Of a DNA stretch of 64,000 nt, positions 1-11,741 are shown one piece after another; position 1 is the first letter of the stretch, and each line of letters starts with the position of its first letter. The notes under the pieces were generated by a model, which saw only the letters and a list, made by a program, of their open reading frames with translations, had not been told where the DNA came from and ran no database searches. Source of the DNA: Glebionis coronaria (taxonomy: Eukaryota; Streptophyta; Magnoliopsida; Asterales; Asteraceae); the NCBI GenBank assembly GCA_025667525.1, contig CM046879.1, positions 387,275,039 to 387,339,038 on the forward strand, in the 5' to 3' direction. A program made the position numbers and the translations under genes.

Positions 1-830
1 AGCAGTAAGGCCAGTCTGCTGAAGGATGACCAGAGGAACAAAATTCCTACTGAATACTTTGAAGCTGAAGGATGTTCAGCATTCCTCTTCCAGTTAACTT
101 AGAAGACAAAAGAGTCTTTGCTTCAAATACTAAGCGGTCTAGTTGCTGAAGAACAAGTACTGAAGAAGATCTTTCAGTTCAGTTTGGTTTGACAATACCA
201 AACTGAATGATGTCGATCTCCTCTAGGATACTGAAGACTCTTCAGTATTCTGATGGTTTGCATTAGGGGGGAAAGATAACTTTAAGTCAAAGTAGGTTGC
301 TTGTATAGTTATCTATAAGTACAACCTTTATCTTTTCAAGAATAGTTTGTTATGTACTTTCTATTGTTTATCCAGCATGGTCATCAACCACCCACTAGAT
401 AAAACCATGCATTGAAACATGCAAATACAAACCCTAGTTTTACACTGCCTATAAAAGGAGTGTACATTGAGAGGGAAAGGGTTAACTAATACAAGAGTAG
501 AAACTCTAGAAAATCTTTCCTCTCAATACCAACTAAACCATATAGCCAAGAAGCATATGAACGTTTAGATTGGAGCTTAGGCTTTAACTTTAGTTATACG
601 TTTAAATAGATAAGATCACAACCCATTGTCATTCAACCACTTTGTTATTCCGCAAACAAAGTTGGTTATAGATTCTTTATTTGATTCTAATAAATGTCTA
701 TACGTTTGAAATTGGGTATAATTGAAGTTCGTTTTATCAGTTCTTAACCAATTGAAAGTCCTAACAAAATCGGGTTTATAATCGTTTTTGGTTGGTAGGA
801 TTATTTGGCTTTTCTATGTCTAATTGATCA
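1..830 (+). mobile_element. Putative 3' end and LTR of a decayed LTR retrotransposon
   Basis: No open frame of note. A purine tract (AGGGGGGAAAGA, 265-276) looks like a polypurine tract. It is followed by sequence with LTR character: a TATA-like TATAAAAG at 450-457 and a leader-like stretch after it. The first 260 bases would then be the 3' untranslated tail of an element lying mostly outside the window. No second LTR, primer site or target duplication is visible, so family and exact ends are unknown. Confidence 0.33.
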
Positions 831-3760
831 ATCAAGTAAAAAGTTGAAAAATATTAACTACGTAACCGTAAAACAATTAGTCAATTACCAAATTTCTATT
901 CAAATAAAGACAAAAATGTAAAACTATGAAATTTAAGTGCTAAAAATGTAAAATATTGAAACTAATGTGATTGAAATGTAAATTTAGTTAACTACAAGGA
1001 CTAACTATGCAAATGTAACAAATTAATAACCAAAATGTAACTAATTTGAAAACTGCCTAACTGAATTTGTAAAGTTTTGAAAATGAAAGGACTAATTAAA
1101 TGCAAACCCTAGTTTAGTGCAAGTTTTGCTAATTATGCAAACAGGAACAAAACTCAAGGACTAAAATGCAATTAAATGGGAAATATTATCAAAAACGGAC
1201 TATGACAATGAATAAGCTCGTTTAAGCAATCTAGTGAACCAAATAATCTCTAGTAACTTGCAAAAGGCTTAAAACTTGATTTAACCTAGACTTGTAAAAG
1301 GATTAAGTTTGAAACTTAGTAAAACTCAAATAAGCTAATCCTAATAAGCCACAATTAAGCTATCTGATAAGCTGAACATGCACAATCTAATTTTCTTATC
1401 AAAACTTGTTAGTTAAGCTATAAGAAGCATGGAATGTCTTTTAAAATTGAAAATGGTCCAGTAATAAATTTGGAAAATGGAAATACGCTAAATCAAGCTT
1501 ATTTGACCAGCGTTGACCAACTTTTTGGAAAAGCTGAAAATTCCCAGATGTCTTCATGAACTCTTACTAAACACAAATGTAGAAGAAAATAGGGAGGTAT
1601 ATGAAGTGGAAATGCTTGTATGAGAAATCCATTTAGCACAAAATACAGAAACTTGCAATTGCTTAATAGCTGAATGAATTGCTTATTTCTTCCTTGTTTC
1701 AGAAAACTATATAATTTCCTTGATAAAGCTTAAAGTTCAGATGTTAAAGGACAACTGAGAATTTGCTTGAAACAAATTCATCCAAGAACAAAGAAATGCC
1801 AAGTGATTGAAATTAAGAACTTTTTCTGAAATTCTAAGCTGAAAACTGACCCATACTTTTTTTGTTGCCAGTTGCCTTTTTGACTCAAGACTTGACTTGA
1901 AAACTACTAAACTTTGTTCATTATGACTAAATGACTGAAAATGATCAAGAATCTACCAATTACCAACACTTGAACAAAACTTGAAAGCTTATACCAAACA
2001 CTACTTAACTGAATTCTAACAAACTTTTATGAAATGAAACAAGGCAATTGGTTGAACTAGTAGAAAAATGATATCATACTAAGTTTGATAAGCAAAATGA
2101 AGTGTAAAGAAACCAGTAACAAACAGTTACACAAGCTAGAACTCAATATGAACTAGTAAGCTGAAATGACTGATATACTAATAACAAGAACAAGGATTAA
2201 GCTAATGATCAAGTATAAAACTACAATTAAGCTAATCAATCACCAAAATCAGTTCAAATACTATCTAAACACACTTGATCATGCAAACAAAAAAGAATTA
2301 GTTAGGAATTGAGCAGGCAATACTGTTTAGTGGAACAAGAACTCAGAAATATGAAACCTTAAAGCATAAGCCTCCTCTGATGGAGTAGGTTGGCGCTGAG
2401 CCACCTAGATAGTATTAACCACCACCTTAACACTATCAAGTATCTACTCAACCAGCTACAAACATCATCATCACCATTGCTGAACCATAAAACTTCAAAA
2501 TCTACAAGACTGGTACTGAATGAACAGGACAAGATCTAAACAGCTTCAAATCTTCACACTTAGCTAATCATGATCAATATTGATCACAAGTAGCTAACAG
2601 TAACACTAGGATAACAAGATTCAGGGTATGAACAATAAACTGAAGAAGATGAAATGTGAATTTTATTGATTTAAGAAGGAAGTTTGTTACAAAGCTGGTA
2701 AGTTTGTTACAACTAAGCTAACTAAATCAAGAGCTTGTCAGACTCTTGAGTTTGTTGACCAAACTAACTAAAAGCTAAGAATGAGAGGAAATGGAGATGT
2801 GTGTGAAAATTACACACATTAGCTACTTGTCAAAATGAAAGAGTACAATCCTATTTATAGACAAAATGTGAGGAAGTTTTGGAGTTGATGACGTGTTTCC
2901 ACCACTTGATTATTGCCACGTGTCACCAAGCTGCTAAATGTTCATCATCATGTTCTTCAAGAATTGGGGACTTTTGATTTATAGACTTTGATCTTAATTG
3001 AGTGTGCCCAATGTATTCTTCTCTAAAAAACGATCAACTTTCATGTAGATAACTCCTTCTGAAATTTTGTGTAGCTCATATACATTCCTGGGTTGCGTTG
3101 AAGAAGAAAGCGCCACGTGGCATGCCCTAGTTGGGTGAAATGGGAGCACACGGATCGTTATCTGGATTGGATAATTTGTTTATTGCATGGCCTTCTCTCA
3201 TTGGTTAGAAAATGGATAGTGGAAGATTTTATATACTTTGCGGCGCAGTTAATGCAAGAGGTGAGGTGGAGGATTAGCTGGAAATCCGTATGATTGTTTC
3301 CTTGCAATTTCATTGATCCACAACTATATCACATGGATTGAACTTATTTAATCTTTGGAAAATGGCAATTTAAGCCCCTTAAGTATGGCAGATTATCAAC
3401 ATAAGCTAGGAACTTCATTTCTTTGGCATAAATGGTCCTTCCACTTGCATTCTTGATAAGTTTGACCCTTTGACTTGGTTGACTGAAGAGTTGACCATGT
3501 TTGACTTTCATCTTGAATCTGAAAAATTTACGCTTTTAGTCCTTCAACTTTGGAGTGTTGTCAAGATAGGTCCTTTGTCTTCAAAGTCTTGTCATCTTTG
3601 ATCCTTCTTTGTCTTTTTCATCCAAATAAGCTTGATTTTCTTCTTGTTTTCTTGAAAATGTATCCTTCTTACCTATTTATACACAAACACAAAACATACC
3701 ACATAATTCCGCTTTATAGCACAAAAGTTAGGTATTTTCCTTGTGTTTTAGGGTGATTTG
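831..3760 (-). repeat. Decayed LTR-like block, minus orientation, no gene
   Basis: AT-rich, stop-rich DNA with no credible gene. Read on minus it has the plan of the long Athila LTRs further right: about 0.9 kb of U3-like sequence rich in phrases similar to those LTRs, a TATA-like TATAAATA (complement of 2852-2859), then about 2 kb of AT-rich sequence. I found no terminal TG/CA pair or target duplication. It could be a solo or truncated LTR. The classification is inference. Confidence 0.33.
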
Positions 3761-3769
3761 TTGATTAAT

Positions 3770-4190
3770 TGATATGAGTTTTTGCTCATATTAACGTTGA
3801 AAATGTTAGCCTCAAAATATTGAGTCAAACAAGAATGCTCGGTCATACATTTATTATGTATCTTATTTTAGAACGTTGTAATAGGTAGTAGATTAATCGT
3901 GTTTTATGGGCTTAACTTTAAGCTAAAGTTCATTCATAAGTAACTAAAGCCTAAAAGGAAAGCCCGGCCCATTAGAATATAGTCCTAACAAAGCCTGCAT
4001 GTGGGTGGACTATATATACCCTTCCTAGCATGTTAGGAAGGGTGTTGGTCATTTTGTTATTTCTCTCTCTATCTAATCCTCCCAAGTTTCCAACCATTCT
4101 CTCTCTTTTATCTCTCTACGTTCTCTCTGTAGTATTCATATCTTTTCATCTCTATTTTCTTGTTTAATCATCTTAGAATATGGGACAACA
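3770..4190 (+). repeat. Probable 5' LTR of copia element A
   Basis: This stretch sits directly before a primer-site-like motif and contains a strong TATA box (4011-4019) followed by a pyrimidine-rich, CTCTCT-type leader, as expected for U3-R-U5. The right end is near the CA at 4189-4190. The left end is a guess. No matching 3' LTR is visible after the pol remnant, so the LTR cannot be confirmed by pairing. Confidence 0.4.
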
Positions 4191-4191
4191 A

Positions 4192-4205
4192 TTGGTATCA
4201 ATCGC
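4192..4205 (+). other. Primer-binding site of element A (tRNA-iMet type)
   Basis: TTGGTATCA at 4192-4200 matches the start of the usual plant copia primer site complementary to initiator tRNA-Met. The downstream bases diverge from the usual GAGC continuation. The position between a TATA-bearing LTR-like block and gag supports the call. Confidence 0.45.
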
Positions 4206-4454
4206 CACGGGGTAGATACGTGATTGGTTTTGGTTCTGTTATTGAGTTCGTGTGCTTTTCTTCAATATATAGCTCGGATCATCAATTTTTTTACGTTTTC
4301 GTGGTGTTAGTGGGTAGACAAATCGACTACATAGGCGTGGTAGTGATTTGGGTTACTTAGATTGGTCAAAAACGCGAAATTTTTTGGTGTTTGGCTTCAT
4401 TTTTGGCTTGAAATCTCGTAAATCAAAAAGTACATCCAAAATGCACCTTTTTAG

Positions 4455-4935
4455 CATAATTCCGCAATATCTACTAATATTGCGAAATTGTACTCTATTG
4501 GTGATTCCGGAATTGAATCCTAGCGTATATTGCGGAATTGTGTGTTCTTCAAGTATTGTGGAATCATATATCTATAGTTATTGTGGGATCATAACTTCCA
4601 AATTATTTCGGAATCATGTACTAAAAAGGATTGCGGAATCATAAGTTTTTTGGTGATTTCGGAATCGTAACATTTTTTGGTGATTGCGGAATCATACCCT
4701 TTGGTTATTGCAGAATTATAAGATTTAGGTAATTGCGGAATTGAATCATTACACATTGTGGAATTATACCATTTTTCACATTGCGGAATTATATTATTTT
4801 GCACATTGCGGAATTATACCATCTTGGTTATTGCAGAATTGTAACATCCAGTGTATTGCGGAATTATAACTATGATTGTGGAATCATATCCTCTTCACAC
4901 TTTACAGAATTGAATATCTACATTGCGAAATCTTT
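4455..4935 (+). repeat. Degenerate 25-bp periodic array in the copia leader
   Basis: About 19 copies of a core close to ATTGCGGAATTATA recur every 23-27 bases (for example near 4553, 4578, 4603, 4629, 4655, 4682, 4705, 4731, 4754, 4779, 4804, 4829 and 4854). The DNA between cores is much more variable. The first unit (ATAATTCCGCAAT, 4456-4468) is in the opposite orientation. The array lies between the primer site and gag of element A, so it would be in the 5' leader RNA. Confidence 0.85.
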
Positions 4936-5105
4936 GTAAATTTTCGAAAAAAGTGTTCGCGAGTTTTTTGGTCTAAGAATTTTTTGGTTCGTCAAGACGA
5001 CATTGTTTAGGGTTTTTCACATAGTTTCTCGGAATATCAACCACAATCCAATCCACCGCATCTACTTAAGATCCTATTCACTTCAAAACTTCAGAGATTA
5101 TTGAG

Positions 5106-6994
5106 ATGGATTCTACTGCTGAGTATCGTGTTACAAATAACAACATCTGGTGGCGGGTAACAAGGAAAGACCACCAATGCTTGTGTCTGGTCGATTTGAA
5201 AAATGGAAATCTCGTTTTCTATGTTATCTTGAAACAAAATCTAACGGTGATGCTTTAAGGCAATGAATTTTTGAAGGACCTTATAAATTCTCAAAGGTAC
5301 AAGTTCGTACTGTACCAGCCACAAACACAAGTGACGAACAACCCGCTTATGAACGTATTGAAAAGAGAAACGACCTCACACCAGAGAACCGTGCTTGGTT
5401 TGATGCAGGGAAGGAAGAAATCTACTTAATTCTCAGTGGCATTGGAGATGACATTTATTCCACGGTTGATGCATGCCCTACTTCTCAAGAAATGTGGACA
5501 GCTATTGAAAGATTGCAACAAGGTGAATCACTTTGCAAACAAGATATGAAAACTAAGATGTTTTGGAACTTTGGCAAGTTTACTTCAAAAGATGGGGAAT
5601 CAATTGATTCATATTACTCTCGATTCTACAAAATGGTGAATGACATGACTCGAAACAACTTACAAGTTTCCACCATGCAAGTCAATGTCCAGTTTCTACA
5701 GCAACTTAAACCTGAGTGGACACGATTTGACACCTTGGTGAAACAACAACAAAAGTTAGACGAAGTTTCATATCACACACTCTTTGGCATTTTGAAAAAA
5801 TTTCAGAATGAAGAAAACGAACTTCGAGATGAACGGGTAGCAAAGGTTTCAAATCCACTTGCTTTGGTGTCTACCACTCAACATTACCCAGATTATCGCT
5901 CTCGTGCTTCAAAGACCTACTCTACTCAATAATCATCACCTCGATCTTCCATTATATCCAAGTCACATGCTCCAACAAGATCACGAGGCAAAGACGTTGC
6001 AAGAGCACCATCACCACCACTTGAGCAATCATCCGACGAAGATAGTGACGAAGAACAAGCTCAAAAGGATAAGGAATTCAAGCAACAAATGGCTTTCATT
6101 ACGAAGCAATACAAGAAAATCTATCCACACACCAACAACAATCTTCGAACATCATCCAACACGAGGAACAACTATATTCAAAGTCCTCCAAGGTATGACA
6201 CACGACAGCATGTTGGGAGTCCTCCAAAGTATGATCGACATACCGCTAGGAATGATAATCAGTGGGTTGCTACTGTTGTTGGAAATAGGGAAACTGTTGG
6301 TACTCAAGTTGTGCAACAAAGTGGGATTCATTGTTTTAACTGCAGAGGTTTTGGGCATCTGGTTAGGGAATGTAGGCAGCCAAAAAGGGTTAAAGATTAT
6401 GGTTATCATAAGGAAAAGATGCTGCTATGCAAGAAGATGGAAGCTGGGATCAAGTTATCAGCTGAGAAAGGAGAAATGCTTGAAGACACAGATGATGAAC
6501 TCTTCGACCAAGAACTAGAGGCACATTATTCATACATGGCAAAGATTCATGAGGTTCTCAATGTCACTGAAGATGATAATGGTCCTATCTTTGACACCGA
6601 GCCAATTGATAAGGTACAACATGATGATGAATATAATGTGTTTGGTGATACCCATGAGCATAGTGATCTACCAACAACAATTACTGACACATGTATGATG
6701 GAAACGGTTGATAGCAATACCACACCTGATTCATCAGACATGTGCAATAATGAGTTTAATGATCAACACGCAAATGAGTATGATGATGAGAAGCGTGTCA
6801 CGCTTGCTAATTTAATTGCTAGTTTACAAAAAGATGTCAATGAAACTAGAAAGAGTCAAAAGCAATTAAAGAAGGAAAACGTAACGCTCACTCAAAACTT
6901 TGAAGAAAGCAAAGCTGCTCTTATAAAATCTAGTGAGACCATTGATAGTCATAAGGCTCAGCCTCTTCAAAGAGACAAAGAGTTTGAGGGGTAA
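5106..6994 (+). pseudogene. Element A gag (capsid/nucleocapsid) pseudogene
   Basis: Gag would package the element RNA into cytoplasmic particles. The likely ATG is at 5106, but the frame shifts within about 60 bases and meets a stop near 5272. The capsid-like part is clear from 5345 to 5930 (UBN2/copia gag type, ending at a TAA that splits the frame). The nucleocapsid part lies in 6089-6994 with one CCHC knuckle, CFNCRGFGHLVREC, encoded at 6332-6373. After the knuckle comes an acidic region and the start of a coiled coil (LIASLQKDVNETRKSQKQLK). Fragments overlap in different frames, so several indels have accumulated. Confidence 0.85.
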
Positions 6995-9459
6995 AAAAGT
7001 CGTTTAATTAACGTTAAAAAGGACGATTCTTGAAAATAAATACAACGAAGCTCTTGCTTTGTTAACTAAAGAAAAACGTCAATTTAATGTTTTATTAAGT
7101 GATGAACGTCAAAAAAACGTACCTTGCCACAACAAAAGTTAACGAACTTGAACAAAGGCTTTCCATGAATACCACCGATTCTGCTAAAAATCTTGAGGAA
7201 AAGAAACAAGAGGTTGAAACGTTAAAACAAACTTTTAAAAATAAACAAGGAAAAGATTTTGAAAAAGTTACGGATCTCGAAGAACAAGTCGATTTTTTGA
7301 AAAAAAGTTGTTTATAAAACGCATGACTCTATTCAAACAGTTAGAATGATAGCACCTCGGTCGTTTTTCAAGGGTCAAGCTAGTTTTGAAAGTCCCAATT
7401 ACCTCGAACAAGCTCAAGCTGCGAACCCCCACTTATATCTTGACGAGTCCGAATGGACCGATAATGATTGCCCAGTAGCTAGTGAAGGGAAATCCCTTTG
7501 GGATGAGGAGAGTAGATCACCGGTCAATAAAGATTTTGTGAAACCATATAATTATGCTTTCAAAAATAGTCTTTATGGTATTTTCACTCCACAAAAACAG
7601 AAGTCTCGTGAGGAATTATTTCTTGAAAGAAAACAACGAAGAATTCAATGGAAGAAAAATTTTGCCACTAAGAAATCAAATGTTTATAAATATATTAACT
7701 ATTTGCCTCTTGATGCTTCTAAAAGCAAAGTAGAAAAACACTTGGTATTCTTAAACACCACATTGATAATGTTCAATCAATTGTTGAAAGCGATTGGGAA
7801 AAATGTGAAAAGGATAAGTGGAAACAGAGATTCCTCACGACATAACTGTGCTTGTGAGAGAACTTTTAATACCAAATACGAAGATAATCAAAGAAAATGT
7901 TCTTGAGTTTGAAAAATTAATTCGGTCTGAAATGTTTGATGATTTGAAATATGTTGAGTCTCTTGAAAAGAAATTGATGACCTTTAAAATGACAAATCAA
8001 AGTTTTCAAACGAATACGATCTACTATTAGAATAATGTCTCTCCAAAGATATTTTGTGTGTTACTCATCAATCTTGTGATGATATCGATGAATATTCTGA
8101 TGTTGCATGCAAATATCTTGATAAGATCAAAGAATGTGAGCGTCTTGAACTTGAGCTTTCGAAATCTAAAGAAAATGTTGATAAAAAGGCTTTTGAGTTA
8201 CTTCAACACAAAACTGATTTCCTTCAAAAACATTGTCATTCTCTTGAACTTGCTTTGCAAAAAGACATCGGAAGTTTTCCACATGATAATAAATTGCAAG
8301 AAAAACTTTCCCAAATGTGTCGAGAAATGAATGAAAAGAGTTTGGAAATTAAAGACTTAAAAGCTCAGTTACAAGACAGGGAAATAGCGATAGCAGAGTT
8401 GAAGAAACTCGTTGCTAAGATGGGTGGGAAAATTGTGGAACCTAGCATTAAGAAACCTGTTGTAAGATAACCCAATGCGCACAAAGTGACTAAACCCTCT
8501 GTCTTGGGAAAACCATATGTTTTCTCCAATTCTGTATTTGCAAAACCCGGGTTTGGCCCCAAGACGATTGGAAAGGATAGGTTACCACAGATTACTCCCA
8601 AAACACTTACTCGATCACAAATCATTAAGAACACAAATGTGATTAAACTAGGAATGTATAGAATGGTCACTAAATCTACACACAACAAAGAAAGTCAATC
8701 ACCTCGGACTTCTAGAAACACTAATAGACGTGTACCTTTTACTACAGGAGTAGTCCCCACTGCTAGTGTTAGCCGGCCTCAGCTTAAGATCACTCAAATG
8801 AATGAAAAGTTTTGGCAAAGCAAAAGTCAAAGGAAGTTGAAGGAAGTATAAGACCACCCTAGGATTTTCAATGTTTCTAAGAATAAAACGTCTGTAATCG
8901 CATGTAATGACGATTTGAATTATTCGACTTTGAATGCTTTAAATGTTAAGTTTGTTTGTGTGAAATGTGGAAAAGGTGCTAATGCTAATCATGTTATGTG
9001 TGTTTCGAATAATGTCAAAGGCGTAGATACTAGAACTAAGAAGCAAACTGCGATGCCTATTAGTGCTAGTAAACCCAAACGCAAAGTGAACCATCATGGT
9101 GCAACCCCCTTAAGAAAAGTATTGCATCATACTCCACCATTAAGAACCCTAAAAGCAAAATTAGGGAATTATATGAGTCTTCTAGCAAGTCTTGCAAATG
9201 GTGGTTTTCTAATCAATGTCCTCCAGGATATGAATGGATGCCTAAGGTTTGGAACGAAAACGTGACAACGAGCATTAGTGAGCCTTTAAGTGTTGCAACT
9301 ACGGAAACTAATGATTCTGAAATCACAATTAACATGGAATCCAGTTTAGCAAATGCTCCATCGTGTTCTAGTTCTTCTACAGGTGATCGAGATAATTCTC
9401 TTCATACTGGAATCCGGGTGCACCAAGCACATGACGGGGAATCTCAAGCTTCTAATTAA
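6995..9459 (+). pseudogene. Element A gag-to-integrase spacer, coiled-coil region, broken
   Basis: Between the zinc knuckle and integrase lies about 2.4 kb of coding-like sequence in shifting frames: 7099-7317 and 7346-7906, then 7818-8030, 8054-8470, 8486-8851, 8915-9265 and 9238-9459. Several parts are Lys/Glu/Leu-rich heptad-like coiled coil (for example 8120-8450). A basic stretch (about 8500-8850) follows, then a small Cys/His motif (CVKCGKGANANHVMC, about 8947-9000) that could bind zinc. Protease should lie near the end of this block, but I see no clear catalytic Asp motif. The function of the long spacer is not known to me; similar spacers occur in related Asteraceae copia polyproteins. 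Confidence 0.65.
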
Positions 9460-9469
9460 CTTCGTGGAG

Positions 9470-10701
9470 AAGTTCCTGGGTACGGTCCCATTCGGAAATG
9501 ATCAATTTGCACGATCCTAGGATATGGATATTTTGTTTAGGGGAATATAACGATCAAAAGGGTATACTACGTCGAAGGGCTCAATCACAATCTTTTCTCG
9601 GTTGGTCAATTCTGTGATGCAGATTTGGAGGTTTGTTTTTAGAAAGAAGACATGTTTTGTTCGTGATTCTGATGGGAATGACTTACTTATCTGTTCACGG
9701 GGTACTGATCTCTACACTATTTCACTTCAAGACTCCACTTCTTCAACTCCAATCTGTTTCATGGCTAAAGCTTCAATGACTCAAGCTTGGTTATTGCATC
9801 AACGATTATCCATCTTAACTTTGATACCATCAACATGTTTTCCAAGAAAGATATTATGCGAGGCCTTCCAAACTTGAAATTCGTCAAAAATAATCTTTGT
9901 TCTTCTTGTGAGCTTTATAAAGCTAAATGGAGTAGTTTCAAGACAAAGACTACACCAATCTCTAAAGGACGGTTAGATCTTCTTCGTATAGATTTGTGTT
10001 GTCCCATGCGTGTTCAAAGCATCAATGGGAAGAAATACGTTATGGTAATTGTCGATGACTACTCAAGGTACATGTGGACTCACTTCTTCAGGTCTAAAGA
10101 TGAAACACCCGACATTCTCATCAACTTCCTTAAACTGATACAACGTGGTCTTCAAGCTCAAGTAAAAGTGGTACGTACTGACAGAGGCACATAATTCTTG
10201 AATTCAACTCTGAAGAATTATTTTGAAGCCAAAGGGATTGAACATGAAACATCTATTGCTCAAAAACCTGAACAAAACGGAGTTTTTGAAAGATGAAATC
10301 GTACTTTAGTTGAGGCTGCTCGAACATTATTATCCGATTCAAAACTACCACTATTCTTTTGGGCCGAAGACGTGTCAACCGCATGCTACACACAAAACCG
10401 ATCCTTACTTATCCCAACACACGAAAAGACACCATATCACATAATTCATGATCACAAAACTTCACTCAAACACCTTCATGTTTTTGGATGTACGTGTTAC
10501 ATAATTCGAGACGGTGAAAATCTGGACAAGATGAAAGAGAAAGGTGATGCATGCATTCTAGTGGGATATGTAACTCAGTCTAAGGGATATAGAGTGTACA
10601 ACAAGAGAACAAAATTGATAGTCGAGACTATTCATGTTCGATTTGATGAATTGCAAGAAATGGCACTTGAACAAAGCAGTTTAAGTCCCGATCCACAATG
10701 A
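9470..10701 (+). pseudogene. Element A integrase pseudogene
   Basis: A GAG-pre-integrase segment is readable (YYVEGLNHNLFSVGQF near 9570). It is followed by the zinc-binding His/Cys part (QRLS, then CSSCELYKA near 9900) and the DDE catalytic core. The core shows the first Asp in RIDLCCPM, the second in VRTDRG, and the Glu region in KPEQNGV. A TAA replaces the codon right after RTDRGT (about 10190) and another stop follows the Glu motif. The C-terminal part after 10372 is open to 10701 and ends in an acidic linker. The enzyme would have inserted element cDNA into host DNA. Confidence 0.88.
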
Positions 10702-10713
10702 AAAAAGACTTTT

Positions 10714-11741
10714 GTGCACAACCGCATGGACCTTGGAACTCAAGACCACAACACCGAACCGTCAAGTTCAAAGCTGGTTCTTGAACATGTTCCAAGAGTA
10801 GCTATGACAGTGGACACGAAACTTGAAGAGCTGGAAATGTTATATGGCCCAATGTTTGATGAATATTTTACGGGGGAGAAACATGGTGCATCAAAGTCTT
10901 CCGCTGTCACTCATGATAAGAATGATGATACCGATCATCGTCAACAAAAGGATACAACTTCATCTACGTCAACACGGGTTGTTGTAGATTTACTTACTCA
11001 GAATATCACTTCAACAATCGATCCTACAACATCCACAACTACTGTCATTGCTCCAGAGAACAAAAATCAAGCAAATAATGCATTATCTGACGATGACGAT
11101 TTACACAACCCATTCGGTACATCGGTACATGAAACTAGAGAGTCTTCTACTCGCCATGTTGATCCGTTAAATATGCATACGTTCTACCAACGACATCCTT
11201 CAACACATCATTGGACCCGAGATCATCCTTTGGTTCACGTAATTGGAAACCCTTCACGGCCTGTTCGTACAAGACGACAATTAGAAACCGATGGCGATGT
11301 TTGTATGTTTGCACTCGCCGTGAGTACAGCTGAACCGAAAAACATCAAAGAAGCCATGGCTGATCATGCTTCGATTGAATCGATGACGGATGAACTTCAA
11401 CAATTTGAAAGACTTAAAGTCTGGGAACTTGTTAACTGACCATACGATGTGATTCCATTAAATCTTCGTTGGATCTAGAAAATCAAGATGGATGAAGAAA
11501 ACACGATCATCAAGAACAAAGCTAGGATAGTGGCTTAGGGGTATGGCCAGAAAGAGGGAATTGATTTTGACAAATCATTTGCACCAGTTGCTCGTATGGA
11601 AGCGGTCAGGATTTTCCTTACTTATGTTGCACATAAGGGATTTACTGTGTATCAAATGGACGCGGAGACAACATTTCTTAACGGTCCTTTGAAGGAAGAA
11701 GTCTATGTCACGCATCTGGAAGGATTCGTTAATCCTCGTTA
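10714..11741 (+). pseudogene. Element A linker and N-terminal reverse transcriptase fragment
   Basis: The frame 10714-11439 is the low-complexity linker between integrase and RT (Ser/Thr/Asp rich) and ends with the RT start (IKEAMAD, then WELVN). Downstream, across stops, RT motifs are readable: [19 protein letters not shown], and QMD with the first catalytic Asp, then [12 protein letters not shown]. The frame is cut after NPRY at 11741, where B1 inserted. It continues at 24018 once B1 and one copy of CGTTA are removed. Confidence 0.9.

Noticed and set aside
3550..3756. 68-residue ORF near 3.6 kb
   Set aside because: AT-rich chance frame within LTR-like DNA; hydrophobic composition follows from the T-rich strand.
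4589..4804. Minus-strand ORF with repeated DSAITK/YNSAITK-type units
   Set aside because: It is a translation of the 25-bp array. The repeat explains the peptide periodicity and there is no start context or conserved neighbour.
4455..4935. CRISPR-like array
   Set aside because: Period of 25 with no distinct spacer/repeat structure, degenerate repeats, and location in a plant retrotransposon leader. It is a minisatellite-like array.
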